Source: an uncultured Eubacterium sp.
Lineage (GTDB): Bacteria > Bacillota > Clostridia > Oscillospirales > Acutalibacteraceae
Assembly (NCBI GenBank): GCA_910583925.1
Contig: CAJTZJ010000003.1
Span: 62,001 to 126,000, forward strand
Reading direction: 5' to 3'
DNA length: 64,000 bases
Positions 1-7,271 of the stretch are shown one piece after another. Positions within the stretch are counted from its first letter, which is position 1, and each line of letters opens with the position of its first letter. Both the position numbers and the translations under genes were made by a program. The notes beneath the pieces are model-generated. The model was not told the origin of the DNA. It searched no databases and saw only the letters and a list, made by a program, of their open reading frames with translations.

Positions 1-916
1 TTATTTGTGTCAATCCAGAGCTTCCCATCGGTAAGAACAACATGTCACCAACTATAGATAAATTCTCTGCACCATTTCGGTCAATAATATATTTTGATTC
101 CGCTTTTGTACGCAGTGCAAAAGTGATTTTTGAAGGAATAGAGTTTTTAATTCTATCCAGCAGAAATTTTCTATCTGCCTGCAGAGACGAAATCACCAAA
201 TGTATTCCACACATTCTGCCATTTTGAATTATTTTTAATATACTTTCTTCAGCCGCTTTCGGATTTTCTGAAAACACCTGATAAAAATCATCAATGACGA
301 TAACAAGTTTTGATAAAGATTCTATATTGCTATGCTTACTGGCATACTCATTATACGATCGAATATCCCGTACACCATTATCTGAAAACATTTGAATTCT
401 TCTTAACGATTCGGAAACAACCCATCCAAGTGCACCTGTTGCTTTTCTTGCATCGGTTATAATCGGTACTAATAAATTCGGTGCATTTTTAAAATCTGAA
501 AATTCTATTCTTTTTGGATCAATTAGCAATAAATTAGTTTTTGAACCATCATTTTTATATAAAATTGAATAAATTATACTGCGTAAACAATTTGTTTTTC
601 CATATCCGGAAACACCGGTTATAAGAAGATGCTGCAATTCCTCCAAGTTTCCATATACCGCAGCACCTTTATAATTCTTACCTAAAGCAAAAACCAAATC
701 ATTTTTATTGTTTTTAAATTCTTCATTTTCAACAAGCTCTTTGACAGATACAAAATAATCAGGTTTTTGAATAAGAGTAAATCTATTGTTAGGTGTAATC
801 TTATCGTCAAAATAGAATATTGTTTGTTTTGTACCGCAATAATCACATACCGCTACTTTATCGCTTTTGTTAAAGGATATATCTCCTCCGCAAATTTCAC
901 ATTTAAATACTGCCAT
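1..916 (-). CDS. FtsK/SpoIIIE-like P-loop motor with N-terminal zinc ribbon (3' end cut by window)
   Basis: The reading frame is open from an ATG at 914-916 to the window edge (305 codons seen). It begins with a Cys4 zinc ribbon (CEICGG at about residue 6, CDYCG at about residue 24). A P-loop motor domain follows, with Walker A GVSGYGKTN near residue 102 and Walker B LVIVIDDF near residue 207. This is the layout of FtsK/SpoIIIE/TraB-type DNA translocases or coupling proteins. The zinc-ribbon fusion and the absence of membrane helices argue against the housekeeping FtsK and suggest a soluble, element-encoded motor. It is preceded 22 bp upstream by an RHH gene, probably in the same transcript. 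Any C-terminal DNA-recognition domain lies outside the window. The motor assignment is firm; the biological role is inference. Confidence 0.8.
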   Translation of the reverse strand, partial: MAVFKCEICGGDISFNKSDKVAVCDYCGTKQTIFYFDDKITPNNRFTLIQKPDYFVSVKELVENEEFKNNKNDLVFALGKNYKGAAVYGNLEELQHLLITGVSGYGKTNCLRSIIYSILYKNDGSKTNLLLIDPKRIEFSDFKNAPNLLVPIITDARKATGALGWVVSESLRRIQMFSDNGVRDIRSYNEYASKHSNIESLSKLVIVIDDFYQVFSENPKAAEESILKIIQNGRMCGIHLVISSLQADRKFLLDRIKNSIPSKITFALRTKAESKYIIDRNGAENLSIVGDMLFLPMGSSGLTQI

Positions 917-938
917 AAATTTTTCCTCTTTATTTGAA

Positions 939-1124
939 CTAATCAATTTCTAAATTTTCAACAGCAAATTCCAAGCATTTTTGAATGATATCATTTCGTG
1001 TTCTGCTTGTTATATTTGAAATACTGTCTAAAGATTCAATCAATTCGTTTGGTAGCCTTACTGAAACAACAGAAGAATCTCCGTGATATTTTTTAGTTGT
1101 TATTTTCAATTTTTTATCCGGCAT
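939..1124 (-). CDS. Small ribbon-helix-helix (CopG/MetJ-fold) DNA-binding protein
   Basis: The protein has 61 residues. The segment SVVSVRLPNELIESLDSI reads as the RHH beta strand plus first helix, and the Arg/Asn-rich turn and final helix follow. The ATG at 1122-1124 is preferred over a GTG nine bases upstream, because the AAGGA motif lies 11 bases before the ATG but only 2 before the GTG. It is the first gene of a transcript with the FtsK-like motor downstream. RHH proteins of this size are usually autorepressors or partition/antitoxin-type regulators. The 20-bp palindrome in its own promoter fits autoregulation. No toxin partner is visible. Confidence 0.75.
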   Translation of the reverse strand: MPDKKLKITTKKYHGDSSVVSVRLPNELIESLDSISNITSRTRNDIIQKCLEFAVENLEID

Positions 1125-1158
1125 TTGCCCCACTATCCTTATTTAATATATTGTATAT

Positions 1159-1188
1159 ATGATACTACAATTGTAATACCCTTGTCAA
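1159..1188 (-). promoter_or_regulatory. Promoter and candidate operator of the RHH/FtsK-like operon
   Basis: On the minus strand a TTGACA -35 (1183-1188) is followed after 18 bp by a TATCAT -10 (1159-1164). A 20-bp palindrome (1161-1180, 8 of 10 positions symmetric, core TACAATTGTA) fills the spacer. A dyad there is where an RHH autorepressor would be expected to bind. The operator role is inference. Confidence 0.6.
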
Positions 1189-1246
1189 TGAAATGAATCT
1201 GATGCATTCATATTTGATTAACATCCTAAAATATAATTAAAAAATA

Positions 1247-1287
1247 AAGGGGACACAATTTGATATTTTTTCAAATTATGTCCCCTT
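1247..1287. repeat. Long near-perfect inverted repeat (17-bp arms)
   Basis: The arms AAGGGGACACAATTTGA and TCAAATTATGTCCCCTT pair over 17 bp with one G-U, around a 7-base loop. It lies just upstream of the ATPase promoter, in the gap between the divergent transcripts. The loop lacks a terminal U-tract, so it is not a plain terminator. The GGGGACA/TGTCCCC ends look like those of small palindromic mobile repeats; that reading is inference. Confidence 0.6.
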
Positions 1288-1290
1288 AAC

Positions 1291-1318
1291 TTGATATTTT
1301 TGAAAAACAGGTTATAAT
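1291..1318 (+). promoter_or_regulatory. Promoter of the DUF4143-type ATPase gene
   Basis: TTGATA (1291-1296), a 16-bp spacer and a perfect TATAAT (1313-1318) are followed by the ribosome site GAGGTGGT and the ATG at 1336. The close match implies constitutive sigma-A transcription. Confidence 0.75.
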
Positions 1319-1335
1319 ATAAATGAGGTGGTACT

Positions 1336-2568
1336 ATGACTTTTTATAAGCGTGAGAATTATCTTAAAAAGATTCGTGGCTTTTATGATGATGCTGAAAC
1401 AATAAAAGTTATCACAGGTGTTAGACGATGTGGAAAGTCTACTTTAATGGCAACCATAAGACAAGAATTGCTAGATAGAGGTGTTGCTGGAGAAAATTTG
1501 ATTTTTCTTGATTTGGATAGCCGTAAGTATAGAAAAATTAAAAATGATGACCAATTGGAAGAATTGATTGATTCTCAGACAAACGCAGATGGTCTAAAAT
1601 ATCTTTTTATTGATGAAATACAGAATGTGCAGAATTTTGAAGAAGTTATAAATGCTTTCAGAGGTGAAGGCGATTTTTCAATATTTATCACAGGTTCAAA
1701 TTCTTATTTGTTAAGCGGAGAGCTCGCTACAAAATTAACCGGACGATATGTTGAATTTGAAATGTTTCCGTTAAGCTTTGAAGAATATATTGATATGAAA
1801 GAATTTTACGGTAAGCAAGTTGATTCTAATCTTACGATTGAGCTTAACAATTATCTGCTTGAGGGAGGATTTCCTAAAACAATTCAGTACGAAACACTTG
1901 CAGATAAAAGAACATATGTTATAGCTGTTATTGATGAGATTTTTGAAAAAGATATAAAAAGACGAATAAAAATCAATAACAGAGAAGCTTTTGAAAAAGT
2001 CAGAAATTTTGTTATAAACAATTTTGGTGCGACAACAAGTATTGCAAGTATGCAGGAAGCATTGCATAAAGATGGAATTGAAATAAAAAGGCAAACGCTG
2101 AATAGATATATCAAGGCTTTGACCGATGCGAAAATTCTGTATGAATGCAATCGTTTTGATATGAAATCAAAAAAATCTATCAGAGGCGAGAAGAAATACT
2201 ATTTAGCTGATTCTTCGTTCTATTTTGCAACGAATACCGATAATAGAATCAATTATGGCCCTGCTCTTGAAAATATCGTATATATTTATGCAAGAAGCAG
2301 GGATTATTCAGTTAGTGTAGGCAGAATAGGAAAACTGGAATGTGATTTTATATTAAGGGATAACAACTTGAATTATGCGTATGTTCAGGTTTCTTACACA
2401 ATAAACGAAAGTAAGGATACAGAAGATAGAGAATATGCGTCTTTGGAAAAGATTAAAGATAATTATCCAAAATATGTTGTAACAACAGACTTTTTACTGC
2501 AACAACGCAATGGTATTAAACATGTGAATTTAATGGAATTCATTAAAAATAAATCCGATTTTCAATAA
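1336..2568 (+). CDS. AAA+ ATPase with C-terminal DUF4143/PD-(D/E)XK-like domain (COG1373 type)
   Basis: The protein has 410 residues, typical of this family. Walker A GVRRCGKST lies near residue 28 and Walker B YLFIDEIQN near residue 92. A sensor-like FITGSNS follows, then a winged-helix region around residues 210-270. The C-terminal domain carries LECDFIL and YAYVQVS, resembling a PD-(D/E)XK fold (E..D, then Q in place of K). These proteins occur in many copies in anaerobic bacteria and archaea as stand-alone, patchily distributed genes. Their function is not firmly known. It has its own promoter and terminator and sits beside the RHH/FtsK-like operon, consistent with cargo of a mobile region. 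Confidence 0.85.
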   Translation: MTFYKRENYLKKIRGFYDDAETIKVITGVRRCGKSTLMATIRQELLDRGVAGENLIFLDLDSRKYRKIKNDDQLEELIDSQTNADGLKYLFIDEIQNVQNFEEVINAFRGEGDFSIFITGSNSYLLSGELATKLTGRYVEFEMFPLSFEEYIDMKEFYGKQVDSNLTIELNNYLLEGGFPKTIQYETLADKRTYVIAVIDEIFEKDIKRRIKINNREAFEKVRNFVINNFGATTSIASMQEALHKDGIEIKRQTLNRYIKALTDAKILYECNRFDMKSKKSIRGEKKYYLADSSFYFATNTDNRINYGPALENIVYIYARSRDYSVSVGRIGKLECDFILRDNNLNYAYVQVSYTINESKDTEDREYASLEKIKDNYPKYVVTTDFLLQQRNGIKHVNLMEFIKNKSDFQ

Positions 2569-2675
2569 AATTCTAGATTTAATAGTTGCTCATTTCCGGT
2601 GCCCTCAAGTACCCAAAGAGCGCAATATCTTAAAATACAGCAAGATAATTCAGATTGCAAAACAATTGAATAATT

Positions 2676-2720
2676 AAAAAGGTGAATCGGCTGAGCACTT
2701 TAAGTCGAATCACCTTTTTT
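2676..2720 (+). terminator. Rho-independent terminator after the ATPase gene
   Basis: AAAAAGGTGAATCG and CGAATCACCTTTTTT form an 11-bp stem with one mismatch, followed by a T6 tract. It lies about 110 bp past the ATPase stop. Confidence 0.75.
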
Positions 2721-2768
2721 ATATTTTCAATGCCTAAAATATCACAGTTGATTTTTAAGCAGGATAAA

Positions 2769-2835
2769 GGCTGGGCGCACTTTCAGTGTGCCCAAGCCGA
2801 AACACACCGAAAAGCAACGCTTTTCGGGCCTTTTA
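2769..2835. other. Tandem hairpins in a gene-poor stretch
   Basis: Between 2721 and 3060 I see no convincing gene. The stretch holds two strong hairpins. The first is GGGCGCACT/AGTGTGCCC (2773-2793), extended by GGCT/AGCC. The second is CCGAAAAGC/GCTTTTCGG (2807-2827), followed by a T-rich run. Downstream are four short repeats of the form G(A/C)(G/A)CCCAAA at about 2840, 2894, 2949 and 2962. It could be the remnant of a mobile-element end or an uncharacterised structured RNA. Confidence 0.45.
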
Positions 2836-3150
2836 TTTTGCGCCCAAAACTCAATTTCAAAAATAGCTTTTGGTATCAAAATTCAAGTTTTTTGAGCCCA
2901 AAATTATTTAAAGCACACATATTATCAACATTTTTTAGAATTATCTTTGAGCCCAAAGATTGCACCCAAAATCTTTTATTATCTAATCTGATATATTTTC
3001 TCTGGACAAATCAATAAATTTGTGATATTGTGTGTTTTACTAAAATTGCAAAATCGTGCAGAAAGGAAAAGTATATGAAACAATTTTACATTTCAACAAA
3101 TATACTTTAAAGGAGGCGAACCGGAAAACAAATAAAAGAATTGTTGCCGT

Positions 3151-3291
3151 ATGGCAGCAGAGAAGATACCACAATATGAAATTGATGCGATTGTCAGAAC
3201 TTTTCTACCGAGCATAAAAGAATTCTTTGAAAATGAAAAATACCAAGAAGAATTTGAAGAATGGAAAAGATCAAAAGATAAAACATCATAA
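3151..3291 (+). CDS. 46-residue acidic protein, possibly mobile-element associated
   Basis: The frame encodes 46 residues starting MAAEKIPQYEIDAI and ending in a charged helix (FEEWKRSKDKTS). Composition and predicted helices look like a real protein. From memory it resembles small ORFs next to recombinases in clostridial integrative elements, but I cannot confirm this. There is no Shine-Dalgarno close to the ATG. A perfect AAAGGAGG lies about 40 bases upstream with no start codon at the right distance, and a second frame there reads IKELLPYGSRE without a start. This suggests decay of an original operon start. An 11-codon ORF at 3075-3110 precedes it. Transcription stops at the hairpin at 3301. 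Confidence 0.5.
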   Translation: MAAEKIPQYEIDAIVRTFLPSIKEFFENEKYQEEFEEWKRSKDKTS

Positions 3292-3300
3292 ATGATAAAA

Positions 3301-3328
3301 TGGCAGGGAGTATAAAAACTCTCTGCCA
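3301..3328 (+). terminator. Hairpin terminator after the 46-residue ORF
   Basis: TGGCAGGGAGT and ACTCTCTGCCA form an 11-bp stem with one G-U pair and a 6-base loop. The following tract is AT-rich but only weakly T-rich. Confidence 0.55.
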
Positions 3329-3347
3329 TAATTTATTATATAAAAAT

Positions 3348-3394
3348 AAAAAATCCGAAAGTATCACCAACAATGGTGAGTTTCGGATTTTTAT
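3348..3394. terminator. Bidirectional terminator at the 3' end of ssrA
   Basis: AAAAATCCGAAA pairs with TTTCGGATTTTT, with an inner TCACCA/TGGTGA stem. A-rich and T-rich flanks on both sides allow termination in both directions. On the minus strand it lies directly behind the tmRNA CCA end; on the plus strand it backs up the hairpin at 3301. Confidence 0.8.
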
Positions 3395-3398
3395 CTTT

Positions 3399-3751
3399 TG
3401 GTGGAGATGGCGGTAATCGAAACCGCGTCCTGAAGCATATCCTCAAGGCTTTCTTCGTGTACAGTTTGTTATTTAAGTTCTCCCCTCACAAAACGGCAGC
3501 AAACAGCCTTTTTGCTACGGTAGGCCCTTATACCTGATGAAAGCCGAGCCATTCTTTCATTCATGTTCGCCACTAAGTCGACGCCTTATTCAATGCCGTG
3601 GCACTCAATGATAAGACGAAAGCTGCAATTAGGCAGCTAAAGCTACTGAATTATTTTTGTCAGTTAATTTTAAAGTGTTACTTTTAAAGCGGTGCAACTC
3701 CGCTACACGCTTACCAAGACTCCCCGCCCCAGTCGAAATCCTTTCATCCCC
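3399..3751 (-). ncRNA. ssrA: Transfer-messenger RNA (tmRNA)
   Basis: The minus strand starts GGGGATGAAAGGATTTCGAC and ends with a T-arm (GGTTTCGATTACCGCC) and CATCTCCACCA. GGGGATG pairs with CATCTCC as a 7-bp acceptor stem with one G-U, and the CCA is encoded. The length of 353 nt is normal. The tag frame ends at the TAA at 3629-3631 and encodes DKNNSVALAA; the resume codon is either GAC (3659-3661) or ACT (3662-3664). The C-terminal ALAA is the usual degron. Its protein partner smpB lies 91 bp upstream. Together they rescue stalled ribosomes and tag the nascent chain for proteolysis. The 3' end marks the border with the accessory region. Confidence 0.97.
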
Positions 3752-3842
3752 ATATTAAATTGGAGGCAAGAAAAGAATACGATTTATCCGCAATCTTTTC
3801 CGCCAATACTTCGTTAAATTATTTTTGCCTACCGACATTGTT

Positions 3843-4307
3843 TTAATAGCGTTCTTTCAATGCTCTGTCTATTGTTCTTTCAGCATCTCTTTTAGCTGCA
3901 ACCTCTCGTTTATCGTGAAGCTTTTTACCCTTGCAAAGCCCGATTTCAAGCTTTGCTCTGCCATTTATTATATAAAGCTGAAGAGGAACAATACTTAAGC
4001 CCTGCTGCTGGCTTTGACCAAACAACTTCATGATTTCTTTTTTATGAAGCAAAAGCTTTTTCTTTCTCAATGGATCCCTATTAAATATATTACCCTGTTC
4101 ATACGGCGAAATATGCAAACCGATTGCAAACATTTCCCCGTTATCAACACTGCAGAAGGAATCCTTTAAATTCACTCTGCCGTTTCGGATTGATTTAATC
4201 TCCGTTCCGTAAAGCTCAATACCTGCTTCGTATGTTTCAAGAACAAAATAATCGTGATAAGCTTTTTTATTTCTTGCGATTACCTGCTCTGTTTCTTTAT
4301 TATTCAA
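3843..4307 (-). CDS. smpB: SsrA-binding protein SmpB
   Basis: This 154-residue RNA-binding protein delivers tmRNA to stalled ribosomes. Family blocks are present: NKKAYHDYF near the N-terminus, GIELYGTEIKSIRNGRVNLKDSF, and a basic C-terminal tail (KGKKLHDKREVAAKRDAER) that mimics the missing codon-anticodon arm. The TTG at 4305-4307 is chosen because AAAGGAG lies 8 bases before it; an upstream GTG overlaps that ribosome site. It follows recR closely, so it is probably co-transcribed with dnaX-ybaB-recR, and it is next to ssrA. Confidence 0.97.
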   Translation of the reverse strand: MNNKETEQVIARNKKAYHDYFVLETYEAGIELYGTEIKSIRNGRVNLKDSFCSVDNGEMFAIGLHISPYEQGNIFNRDPLRKKKLLLHKKEIMKLFGQSQQQGLSIVPLQLYIINGRAKLEIGLCKGKKLHDKREVAAKRDAERTIDRALKERY

Positions 4308-4327
4308 GCCTATCACTCCTTTATTTA

Positions 4328-4927
4328 TTATATCAGACTTCTGCCCTCAATTGCTCTTGAAAGGGTAACCTCATCCGCATATTCAAGATCACCGCCGACA
4401 GGAACACCATAAGCCAGCCTGGAAACTGTTATACCCATTGGCTTAAGCAGACGACTGATATACATAGCCGTAGCTTCACCCTCAACGGTTGGATTTGTTG
4501 CCATAATAACCTCTTTAACCTCTCCATCGGAAAGACGGGCAAGAAGCTCTTTAATCCTTATCTGATCAGGGCCTTTATTTTCCATCGGAGATATTGCACC
4601 ATGCAAAACATGATAGGTTCCCTTAATGATATTCGTTCTTTCTATCGCCATAACATCACGGGGATCTTCAACAACGCAGATTTCGCTTTTATCCCGTTTT
4701 TCATTTTTACAGATAGAGCATAAATCATCATCTGCAAGGTTACAGCAGATTTTACATTGCTTAATTTTAGTGTGCGCATCAGTTATTGCTGCAGCAAAGG
4801 CATTTGCCTCCTCATCGCTTAAGCCAAGAACATAATATGCCATTCTTTGAGCAGATTTATGCCCTATGCCCTGCATTCTCTCAAACTGATCTATTAAATT
4901 CTGAAGAGGTGCCAAATTATAAGCCAT
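4328..4927 (-). CDS. recR: Recombination mediator protein RecR
   Basis: The protein has 199 residues, the standard length. The order is an N-terminal helix-hairpin-helix region (LQNLIDQFERMQGIGHKSAQ), a Cys4 zinc finger (CKICCN...CSIC), a Toprim domain beginning ICVVEDPRDVMAIE, and a C-terminal Walker-B-like region. RecR acts with RecF and RecO to load RecA on gapped DNA. It sits in the conserved Firmicutes order ffs-dnaX-ybaB-recR, with AAGGAG before the ATG. Confidence 0.97.
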   Translation of the reverse strand: MAYNLAPLQNLIDQFERMQGIGHKSAQRMAYYVLGLSDEEANAFAAAITDAHTKIKQCKICCNLADDDLCSICKNEKRDKSEICVVEDPRDVMAIERTNIIKGTYHVLHGAISPMENKGPDQIRIKELLARLSDGEVKEVIMATNPTVEGEATAMYISRLLKPMGITVSRLAYGVPVGGDLEYADEVTLSRAIEGRSLI

Positions 4928-4946
4928 AACTACTCCTTAATGCTTT

Positions 4947-5291
4947 TTAGAGCCCCGGAATATTTAATCCGCCTGTAACGGAATTCAGTTCACGCTCGGA
5001 TTCTTCCTCTATCTGGCGCATTGCTTCATTAAGTGCGGCAACAAGCATATCCTCAAGCATTTCAACATCCTCAGGATCAACAACTTCCGGATTTATTCCG
5101 ACAGCCTTAATCTCATGCTTGCCTGTTACTGTAACCTCTACCATTCCGCCGCCTGACGAAACAACATATTCCTTTTCTGCAAGCTCAGCCTGTTTTTTTT
5201 CAATATTCTCCTGCATTTTCTGAGCCTGTCTGAGCATATTCTGCATATTCTGCGGGCCGCCGCCCATTCCCTGCGGAAGTCTTGCTTTCAT
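4947..5291 (-). CDS. YbaB/EbfC family nucleoid-associated protein
   Basis: The protein has 114 residues. A Gly/Met/Gln-rich N-terminus (GGGPQNMQNMLRQAQKMQ) leads into the family helix, then the beta sheet with VTVTGKHEIKAVGINPEVVDPED. A second helix and a Gly-rich C-terminus (GGLNIPGL) complete it. YbaB proteins are dimeric DNA-binding proteins encoded between dnaX and recR in most bacteria. A close AAAGGAG supports the start. Confidence 0.95.
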   Translation of the reverse strand: MKARLPQGMGGGPQNMQNMLRQAQKMQENIEKKQAELAEKEYVVSSGGGMVEVTVTGKHEIKAVGINPEVVDPEDVEMLEDMLVAALNEAMRQIEEESERELNSVTGGLNIPGL

Positions 5292-5315
5292 ATTTTTTCT
5301 CCTTTATTTTAAAAT

Positions 5316-7055
5316 TTATTCAATATTTACATTAATATTGCCCTGTGCCTTTGAAATTAAATCTTCAAGAGGGTCTTTTTTTTCATTCTTTTCCTCGCTG
5401 TTTTTGAAAATTCCAAGCTTATACCTTTTACCTGTAACATCAAAAATAGCCTGTTTGATTGCTTTTTTATGCGTTGGCATAACAATAAACTGCCTCAAGG
5501 TCGGATTTGAGCTCTCAAAAAGAAAATGCTCGCCTCTTATATATGCCGTTGCATCATTTAAAATACCATAAATTCCGATATCGGTTTTATAGATAATTTC
5601 CATAAACTCCGCCCATTCGGCAAATTCGGTCTGAACAACCTCCTGCTGCGGAGCAGACACTGCTTCAGCCAGGGATTCCTGCAAAGGCGCTGTATCAACC
5701 AAAGCTTCTTCCAATGGCGAAACAATAGGATTTTCAGCTTCTGCTTCTTCAACATTATCTATCGGTTTTTCTATATCAAAGCTTTCCTTCTTCTCCGCTT
5801 TTTCCGCCGTTTGTAAGAAAGCATCAGGCAAATCGGGCTGTTGTATGCTTTCTGCTTTCGGCTGTTCGCTTACAACGGTTTTTACAGACTGCACAGGAGC
5901 AAAATTCACTCCGTTTTTAACCGCTCTTTCAAGAGAAGCGATTCTATCTAAAACAGCCTCCATTGACGCATCAAGCTTCGGCTGGCAAAGCTTTACAAAG
6001 CACATTTCCATTTCAATTCGTGCATTTGCTCCGCCTTTTATAATTGTTAATGTATTCTGAAATAAATCAAGCGCAAAAATAACCTTTGCAAGTGTAAAAT
6101 TTTCTGCACTTTTAATGATTGTATCATATTCATCATCCGTACAAATAATCAGTTCTCTGCTCTTCTTAACCGTTTTAACAATCAGAAAATTTCTGAAATG
6201 ATTTATCATTTCAACACAAAGACGCTCCATATCATAGCTGCTTTGATGAAGTCTGCTGATAACATTCAGCGCATCCCCGCTGCTTTGATTGCACACGGCA
6301 TCCGAAAGCTCATATAACGCTTCTCTGCCTGCAATGCCCGCCACCTCGGAAACAAGCTTTGAATCAATATGACTGCCTCTTCCTGCACACTGATCAAGGA
6401 TTGAAAGCGCATCTCTCATCCCGCCGTCTGCAATTCGCGAAATAAGAATTGCCGCATCATCATCAAGCTGCATATTTTCAAAGCCGGCAACTTCCTTTAA
6501 TCTCAATGCCATTGTTTCAGGCTGAATGCGTTTAAAATCAAAACGCTGACAGCGAGAAAGAATTGTTGCGGGAAGCATATGCACCTCAGTTGTGGCAAGA
6601 ATAAAAACAACATGCTCCGGAGGCTCTTCCAGCGTTTTCAGAAGTGCATTGAACGCACCCTTGGAAAGCATATGCACCTCATCTATAATATAAACTCGGT
6701 ATCTACCTCTGGTTGGGGTATAATTTGCCTCCTCTCTTAAATCACGGATATTATCTACACCATTGTTTGAAGCCGCATCAATTTCAACAACATCATAAAT
6801 ACTGCCGCTATCAAGCCCTTTGCATACTTCGCATTCATTACAGGGCTCACCATTTTCATTATGCTCACAGTTTACGGCCTTTGCAAGAATTTTTGCGCAG
6901 GTTGTTTTTCCTGTTCCTCTTGAACCGGTAAAAAGATAGGCGTGGGATATTCTGTTTTCTTTAATTTCATTAATCAGAGTTGATGTAACATGCTCCTGAC
7001 CATAAACATCTGAAAACACTTTCGGACGATATTTTCGATATAAAACCTGATACAT
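5316..7055 (-). CDS. dnaX: DNA polymerase III subunit gamma/tau
   Basis: This 579-residue clamp-loader ATPase begins MYQVLYRKYRP, the family start. Walker A GSRGTGKTTCAKIL, a zinc module (CNECEVC), the DEVHMLS Walker B and the sensor SRCQRFDFKRI are all present. Domain III runs to about residue 360. A low-complexity acidic linker (about 370-480) and a tau-type C-terminal domain follow. The ATG at 7053-7055 with AAGGCGG upstream is chosen over a GTG nine bases earlier. The A8 run near the C-terminus (about 5385) would shorten the protein by only some 20 residues if slipped, so I see no sign of a programmed gamma product. The gene lies just behind SRP RNA. Confidence 0.96.
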   Translation of the reverse strand: MYQVLYRKYRPKVFSDVYGQEHVTSTLINEIKENRISHAYLFTGSRGTGKTTCAKILAKAVNCEHNENGEPCNECEVCKGLDSGSIYDVVEIDAASNNGVDNIRDLREEANYTPTRGRYRVYIIDEVHMLSKGAFNALLKTLEEPPEHVVFILATTEVHMLPATILSRCQRFDFKRIQPETMALRLKEVAGFENMQLDDDAAILISRIADGGMRDALSILDQCAGRGSHIDSKLVSEVAGIAGREALYELSDAVCNQSSGDALNVISRLHQSSYDMERLCVEMINHFRNFLIVKTVKKSRELIICTDDEYDTIIKSAENFTLAKVIFALDLFQNTLTIIKGGANARIEMEMCFVKLCQPKLDASMEAVLDRIASLERAVKNGVNFAPVQSVKTVVSEQPKAESIQQPDLPDAFLQTAEKAEKKESFDIEKPIDNVEEAEAENPIVSPLEEALVDTAPLQESLAEAVSAPQQEVVQTEFAEWAEFMEIIYKTDIGIYGILNDATAYIRGEHFLFESSNPTLRQFIVMPTHKKAIKQAIFDVTGKRYKLGIFKNSEEKNEKKDPLEDLISKAQGNINVNIE

Positions 7056-7085
7056 AATTCCCACCGCCTTTTAAACAAAAAAATT

Positions 7086-7226
7086 GCAGCTGCATTCTTG
7101 GCGTAACGTACAGACTTGTCTGCGGCGCACAGAATAATCCACTTATTGCTGCTCGGTTCCCCGCCTGACAAGGTTCGTAGCATCCCGTCGCACAGGGCCC
7201 ATACGCTACGCTAAAAATGCAACCGC
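7086..7226 (-). ncRNA. ffs: Signal recognition particle RNA (small bacterial type)
   Basis: The minus strand contains the SRP core GAACCTTGTCAGG, a GGAA tetraloop (CGGGGAACCG) and AGCAGCAATAAG, which is the symmetric/asymmetric loop region that binds Ffh. GCGTAGCGTA pairs with TACGTTACGC, and an outer stem GCGGTTGCATT pairs with AATGCAGCTGC, giving about 141 nt. A T7 tract follows immediately. This is the short form without an Alu domain. Placement directly upstream of dnaX matches the scr-dnaX order of Bacillus. Confidence 0.92.
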
Positions 7227-7242
7227 TTATTTTAATGATAAT

Positions 7243-7271
7243 ATTATATACTATTTTTACTCTGAAATCAA
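7243..7271 (-). promoter_or_regulatory. Promoter of SRP RNA, overlapping the end of the upstream gene
   Basis: TTGATT (7266-7271), a 17-bp spacer and TATAAT (7243-7248) lie on the minus strand. The -35 and spacer sit inside the last codons of the flavin reductase-like gene, and the predicted start is close to the RNA 5' end at about 7226-7236. Confidence 0.7.

Noticed and set aside
2682..3017. 111-codon plus-strand frame
   Set aside because: It starts inside the ATPase terminator, has no ribosome site, runs through the hairpins and has a composition unlike a protein.
3752..3842. Further gene between ssrA and smpB
   Set aside because: Only 91 bp, no ORF; weak AGGCAA/TTGCCT pairing only.
5375..5395. 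A8 run in dnaX as a programmed frameshift site
   Set aside because: A -1 shift here would remove only about 20 C-terminal residues and not give a gamma-sized product.
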